Assembly: GCF_001625655.1 (NCBI RefSeq)
Contig: NZ_AUYB01000148.1
Location: forward strand, 30,958 to 94,957
DNA from: Pseudoalteromonas luteoviolacea DSM 6061
GTDB taxonomy: Bacteria; Pseudomonadota; Gammaproteobacteria; Enterobacterales; Alteromonadaceae
Length of the DNA: 64,000 nt
Direction of reading: 5' to 3'
Positions 9,206 through 18,438 of this stretch are shown here, piece by piece; the stretch's first letter is position 1; each line of letters opens with the position of its first letter. The translations under genes were made by a program, and so were the position numbers. The notes under the pieces are model-generated. The model saw only the letters and a program-made list of their open reading frames with translations. It was not told the DNA's origin and did not search any database.

Positions 9206-9547
9206 ATGAATACAAACGAAAAAAAAATTTCACGAAAAATAGCCCCTAGTAAAAGTGCAAATATGGTCGAAACCATTTATGGGTGCAAATGGTCACTCAC
9301 ACTTTATCAACTGCTCAAAGAGGGAATAAATCGACCCGGAGAAATGGTGCGATGTGTGGACGGGCTAACCACCAAAGTACTCAATCAATGTCTCAAGCGC
9401 AACGTTGAATTTGGCATTTTAGAAAAGGAAGTCTTTAATGAGCTACCACCACGAGTTGAGTATCGAGTAACCGAACTTGGCGAACAGTTTCTGGCTATTT
9501 TAGATCAGCTCGATTCATTGCAAAAACACATAGACAGCCAAAATTAA
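9206..9547 (+). CDS. HxlR family transcriptional regulator
   Basis: 113 residues covering the whole HxlR winged helix: MVETIYGCKWSLTLYQLL, RPGEMVRCVDGLTTKVLNQC and PPRVEYRVTELGE. The N-terminal extension of about 20 residues is lysine-rich. Family members are small dimeric repressors or activators, some with redox-active cysteines; here Cys occurs in YGCKW and in the recognition region. It very likely controls the divergent SDR gene through the palindrome at 9151. Confidence 0.88.
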   Translation: MNTNEKKISRKIAPSKSANMVETIYGCKWSLTLYQLLKEGINRPGEMVRCVDGLTTKVLNQCLKRNVEFGILEKEVFNELPPRVEYRVTELGEQFLAILDQLDSLQKHIDSQN

Positions 9548-9680
9548 TCGCCCAATAGATAACTCTGTTGTCATATCATAGTGTGTTTATAAATTAGAAA
9601 AAATCATACCTTTTCACATTGCAATCGCTTATTTAACGACTAGACTTGCCTTGATTTTAATCAGGACAAGGAGTCATTTT

Positions 9681-10376
9681 ATGACGCTTAAAACTACGGG
9701 AAAGGTTTTAGCTGTTCTTTCTCTCTCAACTCTAACTGCGTGCATGAGCACTTCTTCAGGCCCATATTTAAAAAGCTCAATGTCTGAAGGCGTAGGCCCG
9801 CTCGAAGTACGCGCACCTTATGCTAATTACGTCAATTACTATGGCTATGTCGATGCAAGTGTTAAACCTGAAGGTAAATACAAAGGTAAAGACACTTACT
9901 ACCTTTATGCATGGGTACCTGCAGCGGTTGATGAAATTGGCATTTCGATGCAATCTCCAGTGGAGTCTAAACCAACAGAAAAAGACTTTGTACACAACAA
10001 TTTTGCACCTGGTATGGAAAAAGACAAAGCCAAATTTTTCGATACCTACATTGTATTTGATCGTATGAATATCATTGATAGCAGTAAAATCGCGCAAGGT
10101 GGTAAAGTACTACAGCCACTTGGCTACAATGATGATACGCGTGAATTACCAGCCAACCCCAGTGGTTCTTACTACAACTCATTGTTGAGACAAACCACTA
10201 ACCTCAGCAACCCAACTGAGTCATTGGTCAGAGGCGTATACCGTATTTCCTTTACGTCTTTCCGCTCACAAGTTGAAGGATCTTTCGAGGCAACAATTGG
10301 CACCAATATTCCAGGTGTGAAAATCGCGGCTTCATTAGAGGAATTACACAAACTCGTAAATACGGGTAACCTCTAA
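9681..10376 (+). CDS. LipL32 family surface lipoprotein
   Basis: A 231-residue lipoprotein: ATG at 9681 after AAGGAG, signal ending STLTAC with lipidated Cys21. The mature part matches LipL32 in order: APYANYVNYYGYVD, TYYLYAWVPAAVDEIGISM, KFFDTYIVFDRM and the near-identical LVRGVYRISFTSFRSQVEGS, then NIPGVK. LipL32 is the major lipoprotein of pathogenic Leptospira; homologues have been noted in Pseudoalteromonas. The poly-aspartate calcium loop of the leptospiral protein is reduced here to YNDDTREL. Location is probably an outer-membrane leaflet; the role outside Leptospira is unknown. Confidence 0.88.
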   Translation: MTLKTTGKVLAVLSLSTLTACMSTSSGPYLKSSMSEGVGPLEVRAPYANYVNYYGYVDASVKPEGKYKGKDTYYLYAWVPAAVDEIGISMQSPVESKPTEKDFVHNNFAPGMEKDKAKFFDTYIVFDRMNIIDSSKIAQGGKVLQPLGYNDDTRELPANPSGSYYNSLLRQTTNLSNPTESLVRGVYRISFTSFRSQVEGSFEATIGTNIPGVKIAASLEELHKLVNTGNL

Positions 10377-10384
10377 AACAGTGT

Positions 10385-10407
10385 GGTGGCAATCGAACAT
10401 TGCCACC
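10385..10407. terminator. Hairpin between convergent genes
   Basis: Arms GGTGGCAAT and ATTGCCACC with a five-base loop follow the lipL32-like gene and precede the convergent DUF2306 gene. Confidence 0.65.
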
Positions 10408-10422
10408 CTTCTAGACTATAAC

Positions 10423-11271
10423 CTAAAACAGCACACTGAGAATGTCGCTTATTCTCGGTAGCCACATCATCATGCCAGCGGCAAGTACGCCAACTATGGT
10501 AATGAGAACCCCAAAGCAAGCAACTGCAGAAATTACCCACTTAATACTATCTTTACGCTGCTTTTTACCCCATAAGATGACCTCATAGATTGCCATCGGC
10601 AATAAAAAGGATGCGAACGAAAGTGCAATATCTGCCGGGCCATCTAAGGTGCGGGTGTTACCATTCATCCCTTGATTCACTATGTACCAACCCATTAGAT
10701 ACAACCTGAAAGTCCATACTCCATTGACCAGCAAGAAGCTATGTACGGCAAAACGCTGATGCTGCGCAAAACGCTTTTTCACCGCGGCTTGCCAAGCAAA
10801 GTAAATCGCAATAGGGATCAAAATACCGTTTACCGTCACACCCAAAGACCCTATGTCACTAAGTCGGTGTCCTGTTATCCAAGTTAAATACAACCCTGTA
10901 AATGCCCCAGCTAAGCCCAGAGAAAAAAACATACGTCCGTTGTAACGATGAAATTTCGGATATCGCGTTCTCACATTTGGGATCAACTGAAACAACCCAC
11001 TCATCGCCATCAAAATAGCGGGTAATACATGAGCGAAAAACATCGCCGAGTTCAAATCGATGTTACTATTAAGTCCTTGCGTGGGCGACACCTTCTCGGC
11101 TTTATCTACAGCACCTAAGATCAGTGGCAAAGCATATAAACTCAAAATATACATCGCAAAAGCCCATTGCCCAGCTAATGCCACAATCACCCAGGTTTTA
11201 ATTGCGCCACTGAGGGTACTATCAGCAGTAAACGACAATCCCCTAAGTTTATTTACAGTTAAAGAAATCAT
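10423..11271 (-). CDS. DUF2306 membrane protein
   Basis: 282 residues with seven to eight hydrophobic segments. Family marks are the paired-histidine helix FFAHVLPAILMAMSGLFQLI, followed by RTRYPKFHRYNGRMF and a second RFAQHQRFAVHSFLL. These histidines suggest a b-type haem or ferric-reductase-like fold, but function is not established. GGGG lies upstream of the ATG. It is divergent from an AraC-type regulator, with an eight-base-arm palindrome between. Confidence 0.8.
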   Translation of the reverse strand: MISLTVNKLRGLSFTADSTLSGAIKTWVIVALAGQWAFAMYILSLYALPLILGAVDKAEKVSPTQGLNSNIDLNSAMFFAHVLPAILMAMSGLFQLIPNVRTRYPKFHRYNGRMFFSLGLAGAFTGLYLTWITGHRLSDIGSLGVTVNGILIPIAIYFAWQAAVKKRFAQHQRFAVHSFLLVNGVWTFRLYLMGWYIVNQGMNGNTRTLDGPADIALSFASFLLPMAIYEVILWGKKQRKDSIKWVISAVACFGVLITIVGVLAAGMMMWLPRISDILSVLF

Positions 11272-11336
11272 TCTAGCCCCTTTCGTAATCTATTGATTTA
11301 ATTGCTAAGGTGCCACTAAAAATTCAATTCGTCGCA

Positions 11337-11353
11337 CCGAATTTGAAATTCGG
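11337..11353. promoter_or_regulatory. Palindrome between DUF2306 and AraC genes
   Basis: CCGAATTT and AAATTCGG flank a single G in the divergent intergenic region. A protein-binding site is more likely than a terminator because both genes point away from it. Confidence 0.4.
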
Positions 11354-11449
11354 CACACGCTTTTTAGTAAAGATTTCTTACAAAGCAAAATTGAGTCATT
11401 GCGGGGTTTTCACTACTATAAAGTGGAATTAATTGGGGCGGATTTTTTT

Positions 11450-12529
11450 ATGCAACCGGCATATATTCATTTCACATTACTGGCTGTTAGTATCACCATT
11501 TTGATGGCGCAATTAACTGTGCGAAACAAACACAACGCACATATTTTATTTGCAATTTTTTGCGCCTCAGTCTCCATGGTTGCCCTACAAAAACTATCTA
11601 GCAATAGTTTAGGTCCTTACCAATACCTGATTGGTATGGGAGCTTGTGCCACATGTAATTGTATTTGGCTATTGTCACGCACCCTATTTCGCAAAAAAAA
11701 TCCCATCGGCCTAATCCATTTTGCTGTGGCATTCACTATTGCCGCGCTCATTATGATTCAACAAGGCTACCTATTCGCCACTCATCAATGGGCATTAGAT
11801 GCCCCTTGGATGTCCATTTTTAGTCATATGATGCGTGAGGCAACTATATTGCTTTCTTCCTGCATCTTGGTGCTGTCGTTTTGGGAAGCTATACGTGGCT
11901 TTGAGCAAGCAAAAAGGCAAGATAAGCAACAACGTATTTTATTTATGATCACCTTTGGCAGTGCTGTGTTAGCAAGTAAAAGTGCGAAGGGAGTTTTTGC
12001 AGATAATCCCGAAATGCTGGCAGTCACTATTTCTATTATTACTTTATGTGTTTTGGCAAGCTTGCAATACTTACTTTACTGGCGCTTTCACCGCGCTGTA
12101 AATGCAGACACAGTGCTTTTGCATCAAGCTCAAAACAGTAAGCCAAGTGAGCCAACAATACGTGATGACGAAATGCGCCTTGCGGGGCAAATACAATCAT
12201 TATTGGTTGATCAAACTTACTTCTTACAAGCAAATCTCAAGGTAGCTGACATCGCTCGTGAACTTGAGGTGCCAGAATACAAGATCAGTAAAGTGTTGCG
12301 TAATCAACTACAGGCAAAAAACTTCAACCAATTTATCAATACTTTACGGGTCGAGCACGCCAAAGGCATGCTCGCTGACCCTGATAAGCAACATTGGTCT
12401 GTGCTTGTTATTGGCCTGGAGTGTGGATTTGCTTCTGTAGGCCCATTCACACGTGCCTTTAAAACATATACAGGTACAACGCCAAACCAATATAGACAAC
12501 GCTCTTTACCCGCTCAGCACTGTGCGTAA
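11450..12529 (+). CDS. AraC family regulator with N-terminal membrane domain
   Basis: 359 residues. The first 220 or so form about seven hydrophobic segments; the C-terminal 100 hold an AraC double helix-turn-helix with LKVADIARELEVPEYKISKVL and the signature WSVLVIGLECGFASVGPFTRAFKTYTG in pieces. Such proteins sense from the inner membrane and act directly on DNA. The ATG at 11450 is preferred over an upstream in-frame start because it begins the first membrane segment. The likely target is the divergent DUF2306 gene. Confidence 0.82.
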   Translation: MQPAYIHFTLLAVSITILMAQLTVRNKHNAHILFAIFCASVSMVALQKLSSNSLGPYQYLIGMGACATCNCIWLLSRTLFRKKNPIGLIHFAVAFTIAALIMIQQGYLFATHQWALDAPWMSIFSHMMREATILLSSCILVLSFWEAIRGFEQAKRQDKQQRILFMITFGSAVLASKSAKGVFADNPEMLAVTISIITLCVLASLQYLLYWRFHRAVNADTVLLHQAQNSKPSEPTIRDDEMRLAGQIQSLLVDQTYFLQANLKVADIARELEVPEYKISKVLRNQLQAKNFNQFINTLRVEHAKGMLADPDKQHWSVLVIGLECGFASVGPFTRAFKTYTGTTPNQYRQRSLPAQHCA

Positions 12530-12554
12530 GTAGAGGTGACGTTGCACTCCTTTA

Positions 12555-13637
12555 CTACCTCAAAAGCTCAATATAACCGCGCACAAAGCTATGTGGGAAA
12601 TGTGCTTCTGATATTTCATTACACACAGGCTCATAACCATATGAGCGGACGCTTTCTATTTCGGACTTAATCGCAGACTCTTCTACTAAAGGATAAATAG
12701 CATTTAGAATGCGATCCCCCGTCTCAGAATCCTGCTGACAGCCAGCATAAAGCGCTTGATATAGTGCAGCGTAATGATCTCCTTGCTCAGCAGCCGTGTT
12801 GACTAAACGTTCTCCGCGACTGCCTTGAAGTAGAACCCCCAAAATAAACTGAGCACGGATGTCTCCACGCTCTTTCATTAGGTACTCTAATATCATCTGA
12901 GATTTATGTATTGAACGAGGAAATCCACGCGTATAACTTCCTAACGTATTGAATTTATATCCACTAAAATAGGCATGGGCATACAATAAGGCCTGTGTGG
13001 TCGTGTACTGAGACAACGCTTCTGCCGTCACTTCAATCTCTTTGCTTTGTGCTGCTAATCTTTCGGATTGCGCCGTAGGTGCTTGCTGCTCTGTTTGTAA
13101 CTGATGATATACAGCAGCCATCATAAAAGCGGCACCATAAGAGAGTGCAAATCCTAGGGTGGTCGCACAGATAACCGTAGTCACACCTTTGACCGAAGTC
13201 CCCTTTTTAGGATACTCACCTTCCGATTGCAGATGTTCAAAAGCTGCTTCCAAAACAATAGGCATTTTTAGCTTGGCAACATAATTTGCGCTCCAACCGC
13301 CCGCAAAAAATAAACCCGCCAAGATTAAAAGCGTTACGTGACCGCCTATAATAATGTCCATAAGCCAAGCTACCAGAACCGTACTAGCGTATACCATACA
13401 GGCTATTGTCGAGAACCATTCATAATAGCCACGCCCAAAAAGTCGGACAAAAAGGCCCACCAATACACCGCTCACCGGTATCATCAATGCTCCTAGTTTT
13501 GGGTTGACTATGTATACCTGTAGCCATAAAAGAATGGAAATAACCGCTCCAAGTACGCTGCCAAAGGTTGCCCCTAGCCACTCTTGCTTATTTAGCCTTT
13601 CTTCCACCTGTGTTAATTGCTCTTCAAACGAAGACAT
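12555..13637 (-). CDS. Membrane protein of unknown function (360 aa)
   Basis: A short coiled N-terminus (FEEQLTQVEERLNKQEW) is followed by four to five membrane segments up to about residue 170, then a soluble helical domain with paired cysteines (GCQQDSETG and EPVCNE). The helical part has Sel1-like spacing (AQFILGVLLQG, TAAEQGDHYAALYQALYAG) but no clear consensus. I do not recognise the family. It stands alone, convergent with the AraC gene. Confidence 0.6.
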   Translation of the reverse strand: MSSFEEQLTQVEERLNKQEWLGATFGSVLGAVISILLWLQVYIVNPKLGALMIPVSGVLVGLFVRLFGRGYYEWFSTIACMVYASTVLVAWLMDIIIGGHVTLLILAGLFFAGGWSANYVAKLKMPIVLEAAFEHLQSEGEYPKKGTSVKGVTTVICATTLGFALSYGAAFMMAAVYHQLQTEQQAPTAQSERLAAQSKEIEVTAEALSQYTTTQALLYAHAYFSGYKFNTLGSYTRGFPRSIHKSQMILEYLMKERGDIRAQFILGVLLQGSRGERLVNTAAEQGDHYAALYQALYAGCQQDSETGDRILNAIYPLVEESAIKSEIESVRSYGYEPVCNEISEAHFPHSFVRGYIELLR

Positions 13638-13963
13638 AACTCAACTCGCATATCTCAATATTAAAACGCATTAAATGTACGTAAGTTTTGATCAAATGCA
13701 ATTGCTTTAGCTGTATATGCGCAGTATCCGCTCCAAATGATAAAAAAATTCATAACCACGAGCCTTATATAAAAAATTAATAAATTCATATATGTACAAC
13801 TGAAGAAAAATAAAATAGTAGCCTTAGCGCTTATCACCCCAGTGTGAATAAGCATTCCAAAAGATGTCATATTTTTGGAACCAACTTGCCATTTTTCCTT
13901 AGCTTATTTGTCTTTTTTCCCTTCTATAGTGGCCGCTCTAAAATCAATAAAAGTGAAGGGACT
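13638..13963. other. Intergenic region upstream of the nucleotidase
   Basis: 326 AT-rich bases between divergent genes. No gene, repeat or strong palindrome was seen; it should carry both promoters. Confidence 0.3.
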
Positions 13964-16069
13964 ATGAAAACTAAATTACTTCCGCTGGCCATTTTATGCG
14001 GCACCTCAGCATTACTTTCTGGATGTTTTGATTCAGACGACAATAAAATAGAAATAGATCCACCAGCGCCAACTCAAGGGACTGATAAACCGGATCCAAC
14101 GCCGACACCAGAGCCCACACCAGAACCGGATCCTGACCCAGCCCCGGCTTTAGGCACTAAATTAGAACTACGCTTATTAGAAACAACCGACTTACATGCT
14201 AACGTACTAAACTTTAACTACTTTTCTGACAAACAAGATGACAAAGTCGGCCTTGTTAAAACCGCAGCGCTGATCCACAAAGCCCGTGAAGAAGCAACAA
14301 ACTCAGTACTGGTTGATAATGGAGACCTCATTCAAGGTAGCCCTCTAGGTGATTACATCGCAAAAATCAAAAACCTTGCCGACGGTGAAGTCCACCCTGT
14401 GTATAAAGCAATGAATACACTTGATTATGATGTTGCAAACATAGGTAATCATGAATTTAATTTTGGCCTAGAGTTTTTGCAAGAAGCCATTGATGATGCA
14501 AATTTCCCTTATATTTCAGCTAATGTCTTCAAATATGACGGTGACGACGACGACAGTAACGATGTGCCATTGTTTGCACCTTACTTGATACAAGAAAAAT
14601 CATTTAAAGATATTGATGGTGAAGAACACACCGTTAAGGTTGGTTACATAGGGTTTGTCCCGCCTCAAATCATGCAATGGGATAAAGCCAACCTCGAAAA
14701 TAAAGTCATTGCCAAAGACATCATTGCAATGGCAAATAAATATGTGCCAAAAATGAAAGAAGAAGGTGCAGATATCATTGTCGCAATTCCACATTCGGGC
14801 TTAGATACTGCAGAGCACACAGACAAAAAAGAAAACGCCAGCTATCACCTTTCAAAAGTCGAAGGTATTGATGCCATCATGTTCGGTCACGCCCATGCCA
14901 ATTTTCCAAGCGCGCGCTATGCGGGGTTAGAGGACAAGGGGATCGATCTAGAAAAAGGTACCATCAATGGCGTAGCCGCGGTGATGCCAGGGTTTTGGGG
15001 TAACCACTTAGGCGTCATTGACCTAACACTCACATACCAAAAAAATGGCTGGCAAGTGACAGACTCACAATCAACCTTAAAGCCAATTTTCGAGCAAGAT
15101 GAAAACAGAAACGTCATTTCATTGGTTGCCAATGATGCTGAAATTGAAGCCGCAACCCACCATGACCATGAAGAAACACGCACTTGGGTTAATAAACCTT
15201 TCGCTAAAGTAACTAGCCAAGTAAATAGCTTCTTTGCACTGGTCAATGACGACCCATCTATTCAAATTGTTACCGATGCACAAACTTGGTATACACAAAA
15301 AATCGTCCAAGGTACTGAGCTGTCGGACTTACCGGTATTGTCTGCTGGTGCACCATTTAGAGCTGGTCGAGGCGGAGCTGATGACTACACCTATATTGCC
15401 AAAGGTGACATCGCCTATCGCAATGTTGCGGACCTATATATCTACCCTAATGTCTTAAAAGTATTGAAGCTAAACGGCGCGCAAGTTAAAGAGTGGTTAG
15501 AGATGTCTGCTGGGCAATTTAATCAAATTGACCCACAAAGTGATGATATGCAATCTTTGATAAACCCCGATTTTCCTTCCTATAACTTTGATGTTATTGA
15601 TGGTGTGACTTATCAAATCGATGTTACTCAGCCTGCTCGCTATACCAGCAAAGGTGAAAAAGCATCTGATGGACAACGTATATTGGCACTTCAATACCAA
15701 GGTAAACCTGTCACCGATGAGCAGCAGTTTTTAGTGGTGACAAATAACTACCGAGCATCTGGTGGAGGTAACTTCCCTAACATTGGCGCAGATAAAATCG
15801 TTGTCGATTCGCCTGATGAAAACCGCCAAGTTGTTGCCAACTACATCACTTACCAGAGCGAGCAAAATGATGGTAATGGACTGGATCCATCAGCAGATAT
15901 GAACTGGACGTTTGCGCCTATCAATAATGCACAAATCCAATTCACAAGCTCTAACAGTGATGAAGCAAAAGCGTACAGTGAGCAATTTGAACATATTGAG
16001 CCTCTAAACGAAACAAACGATGCAGGGTTTGCGCTTTACAAGCTCAAGCTAACGCAGCCACAAAACTAA
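13964..16069 (+). CDS. Lipoprotein 2',3'-cyclic-nucleotide 2'-phosphodiesterase/3'-nucleotidase
   Basis: 701 residues. The signal ends LLSGC with lipidated Cys21, then a Pro/Asp/Thr/Glu linker (to about residue 62) leads to a calcineurin-like phosphoesterase domain with TTDLHAN (Asp76, His78), VDNGDLIQGSP, NIGNHEFNFG, IPHSG and FGHAHANFP. The C-terminal half is a 5'-nucleotidase domain (LSAGAPFRAGRGGADDYT, VVTNNYRASGGGNFP). The CpdB family splits cyclic nucleotides and 3'-nucleotides outside the membrane to release nucleosides and phosphate. The usual enzyme is a soluble periplasmic protein, so lipid anchoring is a local feature. GAAGGGACT precedes the ATG; a longer frame to 13844 is unsupported. 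Confidence 0.88.
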   Translation: MKTKLLPLAILCGTSALLSGCFDSDDNKIEIDPPAPTQGTDKPDPTPTPEPTPEPDPDPAPALGTKLELRLLETTDLHANVLNFNYFSDKQDDKVGLVKTAALIHKAREEATNSVLVDNGDLIQGSPLGDYIAKIKNLADGEVHPVYKAMNTLDYDVANIGNHEFNFGLEFLQEAIDDANFPYISANVFKYDGDDDDSNDVPLFAPYLIQEKSFKDIDGEEHTVKVGYIGFVPPQIMQWDKANLENKVIAKDIIAMANKYVPKMKEEGADIIVAIPHSGLDTAEHTDKKENASYHLSKVEGIDAIMFGHAHANFPSARYAGLEDKGIDLEKGTINGVAAVMPGFWGNHLGVIDLTLTYQKNGWQVTDSQSTLKPIFEQDENRNVISLVANDAEIEAATHHDHEETRTWVNKPFAKVTSQVNSFFALVNDDPSIQIVTDAQTWYTQKIVQGTELSDLPVLSAGAPFRAGRGGADDYTYIAKGDIAYRNVADLYIYPNVLKVLKLNGAQVKEWLEMSAGQFNQIDPQSDDMQSLINPDFPSYNFDVIDGVTYQIDVTQPARYTSKGEKASDGQRILALQYQGKPVTDEQQFLVVTNNYRASGGGNFPNIGADKIVVDSPDENRQVVANYITYQSEQNDGNGLDPSADMNWTFAPINNAQIQFTSSNSDEAKAYSEQFEHIEPLNETNDAGFALYKLKLTQPQN

Positions 16070-16094
16070 TAATACATATTCTCTACCCAATTTT

Positions 16095-16118
16095 GGTGTG
16101 CAAACCCATTTGCACACC
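16095..16118 (+). terminator. Hairpin after nucleotidase gene
   Basis: Perfect ten-base arms GGTGTGCAAA and TTTGCACACC with loop CCCA. Confidence 0.55.
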
Positions 16119-16188
16119 ATGTCCACCCAATGGCAGCTATTTAGGAATTTGGCTGTCAAAATAAACCATTACAACGGGAATTGAAAAA

Positions 16189-18375
16189 ATGACTGTGAAC
16201 AAACTGACCTTATCAGTATTGCTCGGCGCAGGCCTACTTGCCCAAAGTAGCTTTGCTCTTGCCGCAGCATATGATTGGAATAATACCGCGCCTGTAAAGG
16301 TGCCAACCGCAGCAAACAATAATGGCAAGACAGTTTACTTTGATGTCTCACATGGCGGTGTTGAAGGAAATGCTGACTGGGTAATCGACGGCGCATTTTC
16401 TGATTTTGCAGATGCGCTAGTTCAAGAAGGCTATACCGTAAAAGAATATCGCGGTGTGGATTTAGATAATGATGGTCGCATTCGTTTTTATGATGATCGC
16501 ACAAATGGCAGCAATACCAACGAAGCCATCATCACCTATGATGCGATAAAAGATTCAGATGTATTTGTTCTGGCTGAAACTAACCGTCCTTTTACAACGG
16601 CAGAGCAAGCAGCTCTTGAGCAATATATCGCTAGTGGAAAAGGGATTTTCTTCATAGCTGACCACTATGATGCCGACCGTAATCTAAACACATGGGATGC
16701 CACTGAAGTTTTTAATGGCTACAACCGCTCTGATCTGAGTAAGTACAACATGGGTGGCGCCTATGGTGATTGGCGTAACCCAAAATCGGCCAACGCTGGC
16801 TGGTTAGTTGAAAACTTCGGTATTCGCTTTCGTTTTAACGGTGTTGATTACAAACAAGGTGTAAGTGGTGTTGAGCCAAGTTCAAAAACAGAAGGCATCA
16901 CCCAAGGTGTAGACCCAATTCTGATGGCAGCTGGTGCGACACTCGCAATTGTTGATCCACAGAAGGCCAAAGGCCTAGTTTATTTCTCAGAGACAGATAC
17001 ACCAGTAAAATGGCGCCATGCCAAAGACCAAGGGCTGTACTTTGGTGGGAAAGCCGAAGGGCCATACGCAGCAATAGCAAAGTCAGGCGCAGGCAAGGCC
17101 GCATTTATTGGTGACTCTTCACCCATTGAGGATGCAACGCCTAAGTATCGCCGTCAAGACAATGGCAACACCAAAAAAACGTATCCAGGTTGGACAGATC
17201 CGGGCCACGCGTCAGTCCTAGCTGTAAATATTATTAACTGGTTAGCGACCCCAGAAAGCTATCAATATTTTGATGGTCAAAATGGCCACCACAGTGGCTT
17301 TGTAACGCCAACACCAATGGCGACTCAGGAGATGTCGGATCCAAATAATGGCCAACCTTGGGGAACCCCAGCTTCTGGCTTTAACCCTTGGGATACTGAC
17401 ACTTATAAAAACAATTCTTTTAATGCACCTTACGGCGATGGCCAAACAAACCCAGATCCGGATCCAGATCCAACACCTACGCCTGGCAATGCAATATCGG
17501 TAGCAGATGCACTAGCAGCAGCACAAAACACGCCGGTTGTGGTTGTTGGTAAAGTTACGGCTGCCATCAATGGTATATATGGTCTGGAACTTAGCGATCT
17601 CAACAACCCTGCTACTCACATATACGTGAAGCTTGAAAGCAATCAAAGAGCTGACTTCAACCCTCAATTAAACCCTGCAATTCTAAACCAAAATATTATT
17701 GTTACGGGTAAACGTAATAGCTATATGGGCGAGCCTGGGATCCGCTATGTCACAGAGCTACAAATAGCACCATCGTATATGTCTGTTGAACAAGCACTTG
17801 CGACAGCTCAAGGTGAGTCAATCGAGCTAACTGGTCGAGTAAAGTCTGGCTTAAACAGCATCTATGCATTGATATTAGAAGATTTGAACAACGCTAGCTT
17901 CACAATCAATATCAAACTTGAAAGCAGTCAACGCGCACAATTCAGCCCAGAGCTAAACCCTGATATTTTAAATGCCACATTGGTTATTAAAGGTGTACGT
18001 GATAGCTACATGAGTCAGCCTGGCGTTCGCCAAGTATCCAGCATTACCATTGCATCTGACAATGGCAGTAACGATCCTGATCAAGGGAGTGATTTATCTG
18101 TCTCTGACGTATTGGCGATGAACAACGGCCAGCCTGTCGTCGTATCTGGCACCATCACAGCTGCGATAAACAACAAGTATGCACTAGAGCTGACCGATCC
18201 AAATAATTCAGGTAACAAATTGTATATTAAGCTTGAGTCATCGCAACGAGATGCTTTTAGCCCACTGCTCAACCCTGAACTTATCGGTAAACGTCTTCGT
18301 GTAGAAGGTATTAAAAACGACTACATGAGCCACCCAGGTGTACGTAGTGTAAGTAATTTAACGCTGCTAAATTAA
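16189..18375 (+). CDS. Secreted protein with glutamine-amidotransferase-like domain and three OB-like repeats
   Basis: 728 residues with signal ending SSFALAA. The N-terminal domain (about 45-370) has TVYFDVSHGGVEGN, FVLAETNRPFTTAEQ and GKGIFFIADHYDAD, a GATase-1/DUF4350-like layout. After a DPDPDPTPTP linker come three homologous repeats at 437-527, 532-622 and 637-728, each with YxLxLxDLNN, KLESxQR, LNPxIL and SYMxxPGVR. These resemble DUF6359/YhcR OB-fold modules. In Bacillus YhcR such modules sit in one protein with a nucleotidase; here the nucleotidase is the gene directly upstream. Nucleic-acid binding or hydrolysis outside the cell is inferred, not shown. Confidence 0.72.
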   Translation: MTVNKLTLSVLLGAGLLAQSSFALAAAYDWNNTAPVKVPTAANNNGKTVYFDVSHGGVEGNADWVIDGAFSDFADALVQEGYTVKEYRGVDLDNDGRIRFYDDRTNGSNTNEAIITYDAIKDSDVFVLAETNRPFTTAEQAALEQYIASGKGIFFIADHYDADRNLNTWDATEVFNGYNRSDLSKYNMGGAYGDWRNPKSANAGWLVENFGIRFRFNGVDYKQGVSGVEPSSKTEGITQGVDPILMAAGATLAIVDPQKAKGLVYFSETDTPVKWRHAKDQGLYFGGKAEGPYAAIAKSGAGKAAFIGDSSPIEDATPKYRRQDNGNTKKTYPGWTDPGHASVLAVNIINWLATPESYQYFDGQNGHHSGFVTPTPMATQEMSDPNNGQPWGTPASGFNPWDTDTYKNNSFNAPYGDGQTNPDPDPDPTPTPGNAISVADALAAAQNTPVVVVGKVTAAINGIYGLELSDLNNPATHIYVKLESNQRADFNPQLNPAILNQNIIVTGKRNSYMGEPGIRYVTELQIAPSYMSVEQALATAQGESIELTGRVKSGLNSIYALILEDLNNASFTINIKLESSQRAQFSPELNPDILNATLVIKGVRDSYMSQPGVRQVSSITIASDNGSNDPDQGSDLSVSDVLAMNNGQPVVVSGTITAAINNKYALELTDPNNSGNKLYIKLESSQRDAFSPLLNPELIGKRLRVEGIKNDYMSHPGVRSVSNLTLLN

Positions 18376-18389
18376 TCTACCACACTGTT

Positions 18390-18421
18390 AAAAGTCAAAA
18401 GACCCAGTGCTTTTGACTTTT
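18390..18421. terminator. Bidirectional terminator
   Basis: Perfect 12-base arms AAAAGTCAAAAG and CTTTTGACTTTT with an eight-base loop. The arms end in A and T runs, so it can act for both convergent genes. Confidence 0.8.
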
Positions 18422-18438
18422 ATCTTGCTAAGCAGTCA

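Noticed and set aside
16189..18375. Three repeats as a sequence-level DNA repeat or recent duplication
   Set aside because: The repeats are similar in protein but clearly diverged in DNA, so they are old domain repeats.
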